Below the pieces are notes generated by a model. That model was given only the letters and a program-made list of their open reading frames with translations, was not told the origin of the DNA and did not search any database. Source: Sphingomonas sp. LY54 (GTDB lineage Bacteria; Pseudomonadota; Alphaproteobacteria; Sphingomonadales; Sphingomonadaceae). Taken from it: 64,000 bases of DNA. A program made the position numbers and the translations under genes. The stretch covers positions 496,001-560,000 of the forward strand of contig NZ_CP141588.1 in the NCBI RefSeq assembly GCF_035594035.1, given 5' to 3'. Position 1 is the first letter of the stretch. The number at the start of each line of letters is the position of its first letter. Positions 48,593 to 56,200 of the stretch are shown in pieces.

Positions 48593-49089
48593 TAGCGTTG
48601 AGCTGCAGAGTCCAGTGCGTCATCGATGAACGTGGACTCGAAGGTGTCGTAACCCACATCTCTGACAGTGTAGGAGAAGGTCCTCGGGTAGAGACGGCGC
48701 ACGCAATTAACAATCTCCTCGTCAGATGGATGCCACGTTTTCACGTTTTCCCAAATAGTCGACGACGAAGATGGCACCACAATAGCTTCCCAATGCGAGG
48801 ATTGCTCGTACCAACTTAGTCCTGTTCCGCAGTTGATAACTGCGAAGATTAGTTCCTGCACATTCATCTCCCCTGCTTCACGTCCCTTCACCCTGGTGAA
48901 GTTTGGAAGACGATTTGCGTCTTGTGTAAGCGGGAATATCAAGGATCGGTTCGCAGATGCCTTGGCAATCCTGTTTTCGCTTCCGGATCGGGCGGCGCCG
49001 AATCTCGTCGGTTCCAGAACTTCCCGATCAGGCGCGTCCGAGCAAGAGGTGACCAGCAGACCTAGAAAAACCAGTTTGCGCCGCTTCAA
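48592..49089 (-). CDS. Hypothetical lipoprotein-like protein
   Basis: With a TTG start at 49089 (AAGGA seven bases upstream) the 165-residue protein begins LKRRKLVFLGLLVTSCSDAP, a lipoprotein signal with a TSC box. The frame continues upstream into a family E repeat (MSGNDPLRT...), which I regard as non-coding. The mature part has no motif I know. The base composition is lower in GC than the core genes. Confidence 0.5.
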   Translation of the reverse strand: MKRRKLVFLGLLVTSCSDAPDREVLEPTRFGAARSGSENRIAKASANRSLIFPLTQDANRLPNFTRVKGREAGEMNVQELIFAVINCGTGLSWYEQSSHWEAIVVPSSSSTIWENVKTWHPSDEEIVNCVRRLYPRTFSYTVRDVGYDTFESTFIDDALDSAAQR

Positions 49090-49194
49090 GTCCTGTATCC
49101 TTATTCCTGGGCGGCGAAGAGAGCGCCCACGATGATGGCTCACCAGTATCCTGCCAAGATGGCAACTCAGCTTATGCGCGTCGGGTCGAAGTAA

Positions 49195-49222
49195 TGTCCG
49201 CAACGGGTCGTTGCCCGACATG
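49195..49222. repeat. Family E repeat unit
   Basis: AATGTCCGCAACGGGTCGTT followed by GCCCGACAT. This is the form of the repeat that gives translated leaders of the type MSGNDPLRT on the minus strand. Confidence 0.75.
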
Positions 49223-49225
49223 ATC

Positions 49226-49419
49226 CTAGAGCAGCGCAGCTGCATTTTTAAGAAGCACAATGCCGCTGATCAGAGCGTAAAGCGTGGCCAGAGCCCAAAA
49301 TCCCATCGGATTCCTCGTTCGTGCCGGCCAATCATGGCGCTGGGCATCCGTCCTGTGGCCAAACCTGCGGCAAGCATGATCCCCGCTAGAGCCCCTATTC
49401 CGAGCTGCAATAAATCCAC
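49226..49419 (-). pseudogene. Small two-helix membrane protein with an apparent frameshift
   Basis: From GTG 49419 the first frame reads VDLLQLGIGALAGIMLAAGL and then ATGRMPSAMIGRHER. After the codons for HER a one-base shift restores NPMGFWALATLYALISGIVL, which runs to a stop at 49226. Together the two halves make a plausible 60-65-residue protein with two transmembrane helices. A sequencing error at about 49313 would explain it equally well. Confidence 0.45.
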
Positions 49420-49439
49420 TCGGGATCGGTCGCACGTCC

Positions 49440-49560
49440 GATGAATGTCCGCATTGGGTCGTGAGCCGACATAGAGCCGGCGGAACCGCGAACGTCCGCT
49501 TTTCCGTCACTTCGTCCGAAAGCCGCCGGTCCGCTAACCACCCATTGCAGACATTCACCT
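49440..49560. repeat. Cluster of family E repeat units
   Basis: Three units are visible: GATGAATGTCCGCATTGGGT (49440 onward), CGAACGTCCGCTTTTCCGTC (49489 onward) and ACCACCCATTGCAGACATTC (49538 onward). The last abuts the duplicated terminase tail exactly as another unit abuts the intact terL end at 51855. Confidence 0.75.
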
Positions 49561-49650
49561 ACCGGTCCGGCCTGAACAATTCCGTCATCACCCAGACCAT
49601 GGCGTCGGCGCGGTCGGGGCTGCGGCCGGGGCCTTAGGTGCCGGCTGCCT
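49560..49650 (-). pseudogene. Duplicated C-terminal fragment of the terminase large subunit
   Basis: On the minus strand this reads GPGRSPDRADAMVWVMTELF followed by RPDR and a stop. The intact terL ends GPGRSPDRADAMVWAMTELF then KPEREVRVRML. The DNA match covers about 85 bp (compare 51888-51971). An in-frame TAG lies just upstream of the matching block, and nothing else of terL is present here. Confidence 0.75.
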
Positions 49651-49738
49651 GCACCGTTTCTCCTCCCAACGCTCATCGGCCGCGCGCACTTCCCTGCCAA
49701 AAGCATGGCCCTTGGGAATCGGTTCGCGGGAGGCTCAC

Positions 49739-50020
49739 GTGCCAGGCCTTGTCATCACGCTTATCGCCTATGTCGCAATGTGCTGCTTTGCGGTCCTCGC
49801 GCCTGCCTATCTCCTCGCGCGCATGGGCTTCGCAAGGACGTCCCTCGCGGTAGCATTAGCCACCGCCGCCGCGCTGACGATCGACCATTTGTACAATTGG
49901 GAAGGGCTTTCCTACCCGCACGTCTTGCTGGGCGGGGTGACCGATTTCTTTCCGCTCACGATATTGTTCGCCCTGGGCGCCATCGCGATCGGCTTCTCGG
50001 CCTGCCTGGAGCGGCTCTGA
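49739..50020 (+). CDS. Small three-helix membrane protein
   Basis: GTG 49739 has an excellent GGGAGG ribosome-binding site five bases upstream. The 93-residue product has three hydrophobic helices (LVITLIAYVAMCCFAVLAPA, SLAVALATAAALTIDHLYNW, LTILFALGAIAIGFSACLE). I do not recognise a family. Its 3' part overlaps a possible minus-strand gene. Confidence 0.55.
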   Translation: MPGLVITLIAYVAMCCFAVLAPAYLLARMGFARTSLAVALATAAALTIDHLYNWEGLSYPHVLLGGVTDFFPLTILFALGAIAIGFSACLERL

Positions 50021-50232
50021 CCAACTGTCCCTTGCGGCAGACGGAGCGTGACCGAAGCAACCTCAAGGCGCTGGCGCGGAGCTCCGGGTACAGTCTCGGC
50101 GGACGCGGTGGACGAAGGGTTGGGCGCGTCGCCTGCCCTCCACCAATAAAGCACGGCCGCACCGAGCATTAAGAGGAAGATCAGCAGCAACACGACGCTG
50201 CGGCGCGCGGACGGCTTCCAAGGTGGTCGCAT
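49912..50232 (-). CDS. Possible small membrane-anchored protein
   Basis: From ATG 50232 the product is 106 residues: a basic N-terminus (MRPPWKPSARRS), one transmembrane helix (VVLLLIFLLMLGAAVLYWWR) and a short polar domain. Positive-inside charge and a clean helix support translation of at least the first 80 residues. Its last 109 bp overlap the convergent membrane-protein gene, so one of the two is probably truncated or not real at that end. Confidence 0.4.
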   Translation of the reverse strand: MRPPWKPSARRSVVLLLIFLLMLGAAVLYWWRAGDAPNPSSTASAETVPGAPRQRLEVASVTLRLPQGTVGQSRSRQAEKPIAMAPRANNIVSGKKSVTPPSKTCG

Positions 50233-50409
50233 GCGGCTTGCCCAGTCTTTGCGGATAAACGAACCGGGCCGGACCGGGTTGCCATTCGCACCCGTCAGCG
50301 ATCGTAAATCCGCCTTCGACTCAGGTCGGGCGTAAGGGGCTGTCCGGCCCGGCGCTCGCCCCAAGAAACGGCGAACTCTTTTGTAACCACCCTTCCTCCA
50401 CACTGCATT

Positions 50410-51171
50410 ATGCAGCGGCCTCCTTACGATAGCTCTCGATGGACGGGAGACTTGGACCAATCCCCCGACGACCGTACAGGCTGGACGGCCAGGATCGGCC
50501 AACCATTTGTTCCGCCGCACCTGCAGCGTGCCGAAGTCCGGCCAGCCTATGGGGCGAACCAGCTGCGCGCCATGCATCATGCGGCGCTGTTGATGCTTTC
50601 GCCGATCCTCATTTGGCTGGGCGGGGTCCTGACGGAGGCCTTGACGTCCGATTTTCTGGTCGACGCGCCGCCCGTGGCCGATCTTTGGCCGTTCCCGCTT
50701 CTTGCCGGCCTCGCGCTCTGGTTTACAGCCGGGAAAGGGGTTGCGCCAAACCTCTGTCGCTGGCTGGGCCTCGTCGGTTGGATCGCGACCGGAGTGGTCG
50801 CCCTCCTCTATCCCGCAGCAAGCTTCTATGCGCGGGCTCATGCCGCTCCAGGGCCGGAGCTCAGGAGCCAGATCTCGAAATTTGAGACGCGGGGGGGCAG
50901 GTTCAAGACAACGATGACGACATTCGCTCTTCAGGATGGCTCCTCTGTCGAGACCAAAGCTTACCCTGCAGGCGAATATGGGAGCATGGGGCGGTGTCTC
51001 GCGGTGCGGAGGCTCGCCGGGCCATTCGGGTTCATCTGGCTGCAGGTCACCGAAGCCGCGCCTTTGCCGCCGGCGCCTGGCCCGGGACAACTGGCTTGGC
51101 CGGTGGAGCCGGTAAGTCGGGTCGATTGCTTCTCGCACAAGCCCCTTTCGGAGCTGCGCGCGACGACTTAG
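50410..51171 (+). CDS. Hypothetical membrane protein
   Basis: The 253-residue protein has a polar N-terminal stretch and then three hydrophobic helices (about residues 55-75, 95-108 and 118-138). A soluble C-terminal domain of about 110 residues follows, with segments such as TTFALQDGSSVETKAYPAGE and LAGPFGFIWLQVTEA. The start could also be the internal ATG near 50572, just before the first helix. No family was recognised. Confidence 0.55.
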   Translation: MQRPPYDSSRWTGDLDQSPDDRTGWTARIGQPFVPPHLQRAEVRPAYGANQLRAMHHAALLMLSPILIWLGGVLTEALTSDFLVDAPPVADLWPFPLLAGLALWFTAGKGVAPNLCRWLGLVGWIATGVVALLYPAASFYARAHAAPGPELRSQISKFETRGGRFKTTMTTFALQDGSSVETKAYPAGEYGSMGRCLAVRRLAGPFGFIWLQVTEAAPLPPAPGPGQLAWPVEPVSRVDCFSHKPLSELRATT

Positions 51172-51341
51172 CGGTCCCTGAGCGCAAACGTGCGCTAACC
51201 ACCCTTGCCGGCGTCCACCTGCGTCCGGTCACCGACTAAGCGATATCTCCGGCGCGACCGCACCTGCCTCCCCTGTCTCGAATGGAGGGGCTGGGGGGTG
51301 GTCCCGTCGAGGCGCTCGGCGGCCTTTGAGCAGGATGGCCC

Positions 51342-51518
51342 TTATCCGCCGGCGCCGTCCGCGTCGTCATTCTCTTTACGGTGGCGGCGAAGCATCTCGT
51401 CCGATTGGCCGACCAGCCGCTCCGTCTCGGCTATGCTCTTCCGCAAATTTGCTTGGCTCGCCTCGACCTCGGCTGTCTGTCGGTCACGGCGCCTAGCTCG
51501 ATCTTCAGGTGTCGGCAT
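51342..51518 (-). CDS. Small coiled-coil protein
   Basis: The 58-residue product begins MPTPEDRARRRDRQTAEVEA and is almost wholly charged and helical (RKSIAETERLVGQSDEMLRR). I associate this type with small sphingomonad hypothetical proteins. ATG 51518 is preferred, and an ATG at 51542 adds eight residues. No partner gene is evident. Confidence 0.55.
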   Translation of the reverse strand: MPTPEDRARRRDRQTAEVEASQANLRKSIAETERLVGQSDEMLRRHRKENDDADGAGG

Positions 51519-51573
51519 GAGTTGCCAACGCCCATCACTCAAGTTGGCTCCGCGTGACCGGGCAGAAGCTCGC

Positions 51574-51744
51574 TCAGGTGATGGAGCCGATCTTCTGGCC
51601 CGCGTGGTAAACGTCGCAGATGGGACAATCTTCGTCGCTCGCGGCGACTTCCATGGCGACCTTCTCGCTTTGAGCTAGAATGTCCCTCTTCTTAAGCACG
51701 ACGCCGCCGGGCTTGGCGACTTTGTTAATGCGATAGTGTTTCAT
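51574..51744 (-). CDS. Small CPxC-containing protein
   Basis: ATG 51744 is preceded by GGGAGGGGTTCC, a strong ribosome-binding site. The 56-residue product starts MKHYRINKVAKPGGVVLKKR and ends with DEDCPICDVYHAGQKIGSIT. The CPIC pair with the nearby His could bind zinc or be redox active. It lies 118 bp downstream of the terL stop, where a phage portal gene would be expected in an intact cluster. Confidence 0.6.
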   Translation of the reverse strand: MKHYRINKVAKPGGVVLKKRDILAQSEKVAMEVAASDEDCPICDVYHAGQKIGSIT

Positions 51745-51824
51745 GGAACCCCTCCCAAACCGGCGGATATTATCAATGGCGGAGCCCGGGGCCGTCAAGG
51801 CAGTTGGCGAGGGCGTCGAACGTC

Positions 51825-51855
51825 TGCCTTCCACCCGTCGCAGACATTCACCTGC
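51825..51855. repeat. Family E repeat unit abutting the terL 3' end
   Basis: GTCTGCCTTCCACCCGTCGC followed by AGACATTCACC. The unit ends seven bases before the terL stop codon. Confidence 0.7.
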
Positions 51856-51861
51856 GAACAG

Positions 51862-53331
51862 CTACAGCATCCGCACCCGCACCTCGCGCTCCGGCTTGAA
51901 CAATTCCGTCATCGCCCAGACCATGGCGTCGGCGCGGTCGGGGCTGCGGCCGGGACCTTCGTAGCCGGCATAGGTGAGGCCGCAAAGCTGGTCCTCCAGC
52001 TCGGGAAAGAAGCCGGCGAGCTTCGCCCGGCCGGTCTCGAAAAGGAGCGCGATCGGCTCGGCGCGGGCCTCCTTGCTCAGGGTCGCGGCGACCAGCCGCA
52101 CCGGCAGGCCGACGCTCGCCGCGCGCAGCACGCTCGCGACCATGTCGCCGCCCTGGTTCTTCTCGGCGACGACCAATTGCGCGTCCCACGCCTGCGCCGC
52201 GGCGGCGACGCGGCGCGCCCAGCCTTCGGGCCGCGCGCCGGCGATCGTGCAATCGGCGAGGACGTAGCCGACGCCGTCGCCCCCCATGCCGCAGACGATG
52301 ATGCCGCAGCTGTCGCCATGGGCGGAAGCGGGCGGATCAACGCCGACGACCACGCGAAGCAAGGGAGGAAGGTTCGCGCAGAGGCGCAAAGGCGCAGAGG
52401 GATCGTTCCCGTCGCCCAGATCGGACGAAGCCGAGGGCTCCGCGTCGAAGGGATCGAGGGCCGCTTCGCGGCGGTGGGCGCCTGCGGCCTCTCCGCGTCT
52501 CTGCGTCTCTGCGCGAACCCCTGCCCGCGCCTGCTCCAGCATTTGCCGGGTCCAGAGCGCGCCTTGCACGTCCTCGAGCAGCACGCCGTCCAGCTCCTGC
52601 CGGCCGAGCCGCGTGCCGGCATAAAGCGCGGTGACGGCGTCGCGGAAGTCGGCGGGGAGGTGCGGATTTTCGGCGGTGCCGCCGCCGGTCTGCGCGGTGT
52701 GCGGCAATGCGAGGATGCGCGTCAGCAGCGGCCCCGGCCGCGGGGTGGTGGTGAGGACCGTGCGCGGCTGCGGCCCGAGGCGCAGGCCGAGCATGAGGTT
52801 GTCCCACGTCGCCTCGGCGTGGCGCCATTTGGCGAGCTCGTCGACCCAGGCGAAATGATGCTGCGGCCCGCGCAGCTGGTCCGGACGCTCGGCCGAATAG
52901 ACGAAGCCCTGCGCGCCGCCTGGAAAGCGCAAGACGCCGCGGCTCGGCGTCCAGCGCGGCGCCTCGCCGCTGCGCGCGCAGGCGATGAGGCCGCTTTCCC
53001 CCTCTACCATCACCCGCGCCGCTTCCTCGCGCGTCGCCGCCACCAGCGCGATCCGCGCCCCCTCGCCGCCGACGCGCGCCCGCGCCCAGATCCATTCGGC
53101 GCCGGCCCTGGTCTTGCCGAAGCCGCGCCCGGCGACGATCGCCCACACGCGCCAGGGCAGCCCGTTCTGCGCCGCGCGCGGCTCGTGCTGGCCACCATGG
53201 ACGCCCCACCACCATTCCTCGGCGATCGCGGCGACCGCCGCCTGCGGCAGCGCGGCCAGCGCGACCCGGCGCCGCTCGGGCGAGAGCGCGGCCAGCATCC
53301 GCAAGGCGGCGACGGCCTCGCTGCGCTTCAC
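51862..53331 (-). CDS. terL: Phage/gene-transfer-agent-type terminase large subunit
   Basis: TerL is the ATP-driven DNA-packaging motor and nuclease. The 489-residue protein has Walker A GRGFGKTRAG (about residues 69-78), Walker B with FAWVDELAK, the coupling motif TVLTTTPRP, and a C-terminal RNase-H-like nuclease with GVDPPAS and ending DRADAMVWAMTELF. Residues 271-320 are encoded by a 150 bp repeat-derived insert between the two domains. The upstream terS-like gene overlaps by 4 bp. No portal, protease or capsid gene follows. Confidence 0.9.
   Translation of the reverse strand: MKRSEAVAALRMLAALSPERRRVALAALPQAAVAAIAEEWWWGVHGGQHEPRAAQNGLPWRVWAIVAGRGFGKTRAGAEWIWARARVGGEGARIALVAATREEAARVMVEGESGLIACARSGEAPRWTPSRGVLRFPGGAQGFVYSAERPDQLRGPQHHFAWVDELAKWRHAEATWDNLMLGLRLGPQPRTVLTTTPRPGPLLTRILALPHTAQTGGGTAENPHLPADFRDAVTALYAGTRLGRQELDGVLLEDVQGALWTRQMLEQARAGVRAETQRRGEAAGAHRREAALDPFDAEPSASSDLGDGNDPSAPLRLCANLPPLLRVVVGVDPPASAHGDSCGIIVCGMGGDGVGYVLADCTIAGARPEGWARRVAAAAQAWDAQLVVAEKNQGGDMVASVLRAASVGLPVRLVAATLSKEARAEPIALLFETGRAKLAGFFPELEDQLCGLTYAGYEGPGRSPDRADAMVWAMTELFKPEREVRVRML
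52372..52517. repeat. Inverted GCGCAGAGGCGCAAAGGCGC repeat inside terL (family D)
   Basis: The left arm GTTCGCGCAGAGGCGCAAAG (52372 onward) and the inverted right arm GCGTCTCTGCGTCTCTGCGC (ending at 52514, then GAAC) bound a block of about 150 bp. This keeps the terL frame and adds about 50 residues of low-complexity linker. Confidence 0.8.
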
Positions 53332-54161
53332 GGCGCCCCCTCCCCTTCGCCCGCTTCACCGTCATAGCGGGCGGCGACGCCGGACGGCAGCGGCGGGACC
53401 GCCATGCCGAGCGCGGCGAGCCGCCGATTGAGCAAGGCGATGGCGCCCTCGAAGCTCCACGGCTCCTGCCGCCCGTCGGGCGCGGCGTGGCGCTCGGGCC
53501 GCCGCGGCTTGCGGTCCCAGCGCGCGAGCAATTTCAGCACGCGCTCGAACTCGGCGGCCATCTCCGCGGGGAGGAGCGGCGCGGCCCCCGGCTGCGCCCC
53601 CGGTTCAGAGCGCTCGACCGCGGCGCGCAGCGCCTGCTGCGCCGCCAGCCGCTGGCGCAGCGCCTCCGCCTCGAGCCGCGCATAAGCCTGGTCGAGCGCC
53701 GCCTGGAATTCCTCGGCGAAGGCCGGGTTGCTGCGCCGCTGGTTGTAAACGGTGGTCTCGCACACGCCCGCTGCTGCCGCCGCCGCCAGCGTATCCGCGC
53801 TCCACGCGAAATGGGCGAGGAAGCACTGCTGCCGCTTCGCGCCGAACCGCACGTGCCGCATCTTGCGCACCTGCAGCCCGCGCAAATTGTTGGCGGCGAT
53901 CCGCTCCTCGCCGGCCGGGCCGACGCTGCCCCGCCCGGCGCCTCCCCGCTCCGCCGCCGCCGAGGCAGCATGCGCCGCCCGCCACCCGGCGTCGAACAGG
54001 GGATCGCGCTTGCGCGCGCGCTGCAGCGCTTGCGGCGTCACGCCGATCGCCGCCGCCAGATCCGCCACCCGCGCTCCGGCAAGCAGTCCGTCGAGGCAAG
54101 CCGCCTTCGCCGCGGCATCGATCCGCACCCGCCGCCCGCTCGACTCAGTCCTCCCGCCCAT
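53328..54161 (-). CDS. Terminase small subunit-like DNA-packaging protein
   Basis: The 277-residue protein begins MGGRTESSGRRVRIDAAAKA and has two helix-turn-helix-like segments. One is near residue 25-50 (VADLAAAIGVTPQALQRARK) and the other near 115-140 (TLAAAAAAGVCETTVYNQRR). A helical region follows. HTH plus position, with a 4 bp overlap of terL, fits a terminase small subunit or GTA orf1-like regulator that recognises DNA for packaging. A longer frame upstream to 54371 looks non-coding. Confidence 0.7.
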   Translation of the reverse strand: MGGRTESSGRRVRIDAAAKAACLDGLLAGARVADLAAAIGVTPQALQRARKRDPLFDAGWRAAHAASAAAERGGAGRGSVGPAGEERIAANNLRGLQVRKMRHVRFGAKRQQCFLAHFAWSADTLAAAAAAGVCETTVYNQRRSNPAFAEEFQAALDQAYARLEAEALRQRLAAQQALRAAVERSEPGAQPGAAPLLPAEMAAEFERVLKLLARWDRKPRRPERHAAPDGRQEPWSFEGAIALLNRRLAALGMAVPPLPSGVAARYDGEAGEGEGAP

Positions 54162-54225
54162 CGGCGAGTTTAAAACATAAAAGGAACGAATAGGAAAGTT
54201 TTTAACCGTATCGGTTACTCTTAAG

Positions 54226-54705
54226 CTATCCCGGCTTGCCGTGATACCGGCGATGGAGCGCGTGGATTTCGTCTGCCAATTCCGGCACCGGCCCTTCGGC
54301 CGCCACGCCGGGCGCGATCTCCCGGATCGATAGCGGGCGGACCGGAGCGGCGGGAGCGCCGAGCTCTTCAAGCCATGCCGTCAATTGGGCGGCGGAGGTC
54401 GCGAAGACGATCCGTCCCAGGCCCACCCAGCCGTGCGCGGCCGCGCACATCGGGCAATGTTCGCCGGAAGTGTAAACCGTCGCTTTCGCCCGCCCTTCCG
54501 GGCTCATGTTGCCAGCCGCCCATCGCGCCAGCGCGAATTCGGGATGGCGCGTCGCGTCCCCCTCGCCGATGCGATTGCGCTCCTCGGCCAGAACCTGGCC
54601 GTCGCCACCGACCAGGACGGAGCCAAAGGGTTGGTCGCCCGCCGCCAGCGCCTCGGCCGCCAGGTCGACGCAGCGGCGCAGGTGCCGCAACGGATCATCG
54701 TGCAT
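54226..54705 (-). CDS. Nucleoside/guanine deaminase-like zinc enzyme
   Basis: The 159-residue protein has the cytidine-deaminase-superfamily zinc site: RHPEF with the His and catalytic Glu, and SGEHCPMCAAAHGWVG, where HCPMC matches the PCxxC motif. The order and spacing suggest a guanine deaminase or TadA-like member rather than a CMP deaminase. ATG 54705 (MHDDPLRHLRRCVDLAAEAL) is preferred to the 54831 start, whose leader is not conserved-looking. Confidence 0.8.
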   Translation of the reverse strand: MHDDPLRHLRRCVDLAAEALAAGDQPFGSVLVGGDGQVLAEERNRIGEGDATRHPEFALARWAAGNMSPEGRAKATVYTSGEHCPMCAAAHGWVGLGRIVFATSAAQLTAWLEELGAPAAPVRPLSIREIAPGVAAEGPVPELADEIHALHRRYHGKPG

Positions 54706-54830
54706 CGCTTCATCCTCCTCGGCCGATGCCTGGGCCGCTATCCGCCCGCCTGTTCCCAGCCCCAACGAACGGAGCGAGCCGCGGCTGCCATCCTTGTCGC
54801 AGAAGAACCAGACGCCTGTCCCCTGATCCA

Positions 54831-55406
54831 TCAGGGGCCGATGGTTCGGAATAGGTTGAAATAGCTCGTCACTGCGATGATCCAGCCGATCGCCAGCGAT
54901 TGGAACCAGATGGCCTGCACGCGAATGGCGAGCGCAGCGAGAATGGCGCTGACGATCGGCAGCATCGAGCGCCAGTCTCCCCAGGCGCCCCAGTCGCCAG
55001 AAACGCCGGAATCTTTAATCATCAGGGCGACGTTGAGCCCCAGGCTCAGCGTTATCAAACTCCACCGATGGCGCATCGACGCGATGTAGAAGGCGCGGAG
55101 ATCGATCCCTTCGGCCGGAACGTCGTCCGGCAGGGCCGAAGCCACCATCAAGAAGCTGATCGCGAGAAAGACGAAGTCGAGGAGAAAGGCGGCGACCGTC
55201 AGCGTCTCCGTCCGCGGATAGCCGAACTGCCACCACCAGAACACGATCAGCGCGTAGAGCATCATCGCCGCATAGGCGATCGTCAGCCAGTCCCATTTCA
55301 CCCTTGCCCCTGCTCGCAGGAGTTTGTGCAGGCTGGTCAGCAGATCGCCGACACCAAGACCGATAACGACGCCGACAAAGGCGAGCACGAATTCGTTTAG
55401 CGACAT
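54831..55406 (-). CDS. Hypothetical membrane protein
   Basis: The 191-residue protein has five or six transmembrane segments starting with NEFVLAFVGVVIGLGVGDLL and ending QSLAIGWIIAVTSYFNLFRT. The spacing of Gly and Asp in the first helix (GVGDLL) is typical of a family of uncharacterised membrane proteins. It lies upstream of the deaminase gene on the same strand, with a 125 bp gap. Confidence 0.65.
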   Translation of the reverse strand: MSLNEFVLAFVGVVIGLGVGDLLTSLHKLLRAGARVKWDWLTIAYAAMMLYALIVFWWWQFGYPRTETLTVAAFLLDFVFLAISFLMVASALPDDVPAEGIDLRAFYIASMRHRWSLITLSLGLNVALMIKDSGVSGDWGAWGDWRSMLPIVSAILAALAIRVQAIWFQSLAIGWIIAVTSYFNLFRTIGP

Positions 55407-55599
55407 TCCATCCCCCCTTCCCCAGCCATCCCATGGCGATGCCGCATCTGCAAGCGCAGCGCCTGCCGTTCGTTTTCAGGTCATCGGGGAGACGGAATGG
55501 TGGTTGCAGTCGCGTGTGCCTCCAATAGGGAGACGGAGAGCACCGATCGTGCTGGCGTTCGCAGTCGCCCGCTATCTTGGCTTGATGCTAGGAACGCCC

Positions 55600-55625
55600 G
55601 CTTTCGACCCATTGCAGACGTTCGA
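55600..55625. repeat. Family E repeat unit
   Basis: CGACCCATTGCAGACGTTCG occurs upstream of the next gene. It is a half unit without its partner arm. Confidence 0.55.
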
Positions 55626-55663
55626 TGTTGCTTTTGGCGGTATAGCTTTTGCACCGACAAGCT

Positions 55664-56149
55664 ATGATGGAGCTCATGCGCATCTGGCAAACCATCGGCA
55701 GCGTCACGGCCTCTTTAGTCTTGGTAACGTGCGTTGCATGCGGCTCACGACAGGCTGGCTGGGGTTTTCAGGAAAGGGGCAACAGCGCGCTGGTTTTCGG
55801 CGAGCAGGAGACTGACAACATCGGGTACGCCCTCGCCTGTTTGGACGATAGGCTGGAGCTTAGCCTATGGTCATCGTCCTCAGGACAGCCGTTGGGCACC
55901 CACCTTGCCGAGCCGCTACTGCTACACGTGGCCGATCGCACGTTCCGGGCCACAGCGACCGGCGAGGTAACGGAGGTTGGAGACGAAATTGTCTTCACCG
56001 CCTTGTTCGTCGACGCGGCGAGCGTCCTCCGCGCCCTTTCCAAGGGGCGGCGGCTCACGACGCAAGTCGGCAGAGAATTCGGCAGCGCTCCGACACCCTC
56101 ACGGGAACAATTGATGCGTTTGGCGCGAAGCTGCGGCGCCGCGCTTTAA
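55664..56149 (+). CDS. Hypothetical lipoprotein
   Basis: The 161-residue product has an N-terminal signal (IWQTIGSVTASLVLVTCVAC) with a possible lipobox at VAC, then a soluble domain with FGEQETDNIGYALACLDDRL and LLLHVADRTFRATATGEVTE. Start choices are ATG 55664 or 55676; a GGAG lies just before the latter. No family was recognised. Confidence 0.5.
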   Translation: MMELMRIWQTIGSVTASLVLVTCVACGSRQAGWGFQERGNSALVFGEQETDNIGYALACLDDRLELSLWSSSSGQPLGTHLAEPLLLHVADRTFRATATGEVTEVGDEIVFTALFVDAASVLRALSKGRRLTTQVGREFGSAPTPSREQLMRLARSCGAAL

Positions 56150-56150
56150 G

Positions 56151-56182
56151 TCCGCATGCCACCCATTGCAGACATTCGGAGG
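56151..56182. repeat. Family E repeat unit
   Basis: GTCCGCATGCCACCCATTGC followed by AGACATTCGGA, starting one base after the previous stop codon and lying in the leader of the next gene. Confidence 0.7.
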
Positions 56183-56200
56183 GCGTGGAATGCTGCCGCC

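Noticed and set aside
49201..49260. N-terminal leader MSGNDPLRT for the lipoprotein at 48592-49089
   Set aside because: The leader is translated family E repeat, and the lipoprotein signal begins further downstream.
50233..51138. Upstream extension of the minus-strand membrane-protein frame to a 408-codon gene
   Set aside because: It is antisense to the 253-residue membrane protein, and only the part from ATG 50232 looks like a protein.
51736..53367. A 543-codon plus-strand frame over terL
   Set aside because: It is antisense to terL, which has Walker A, Walker B and nuclease motifs.
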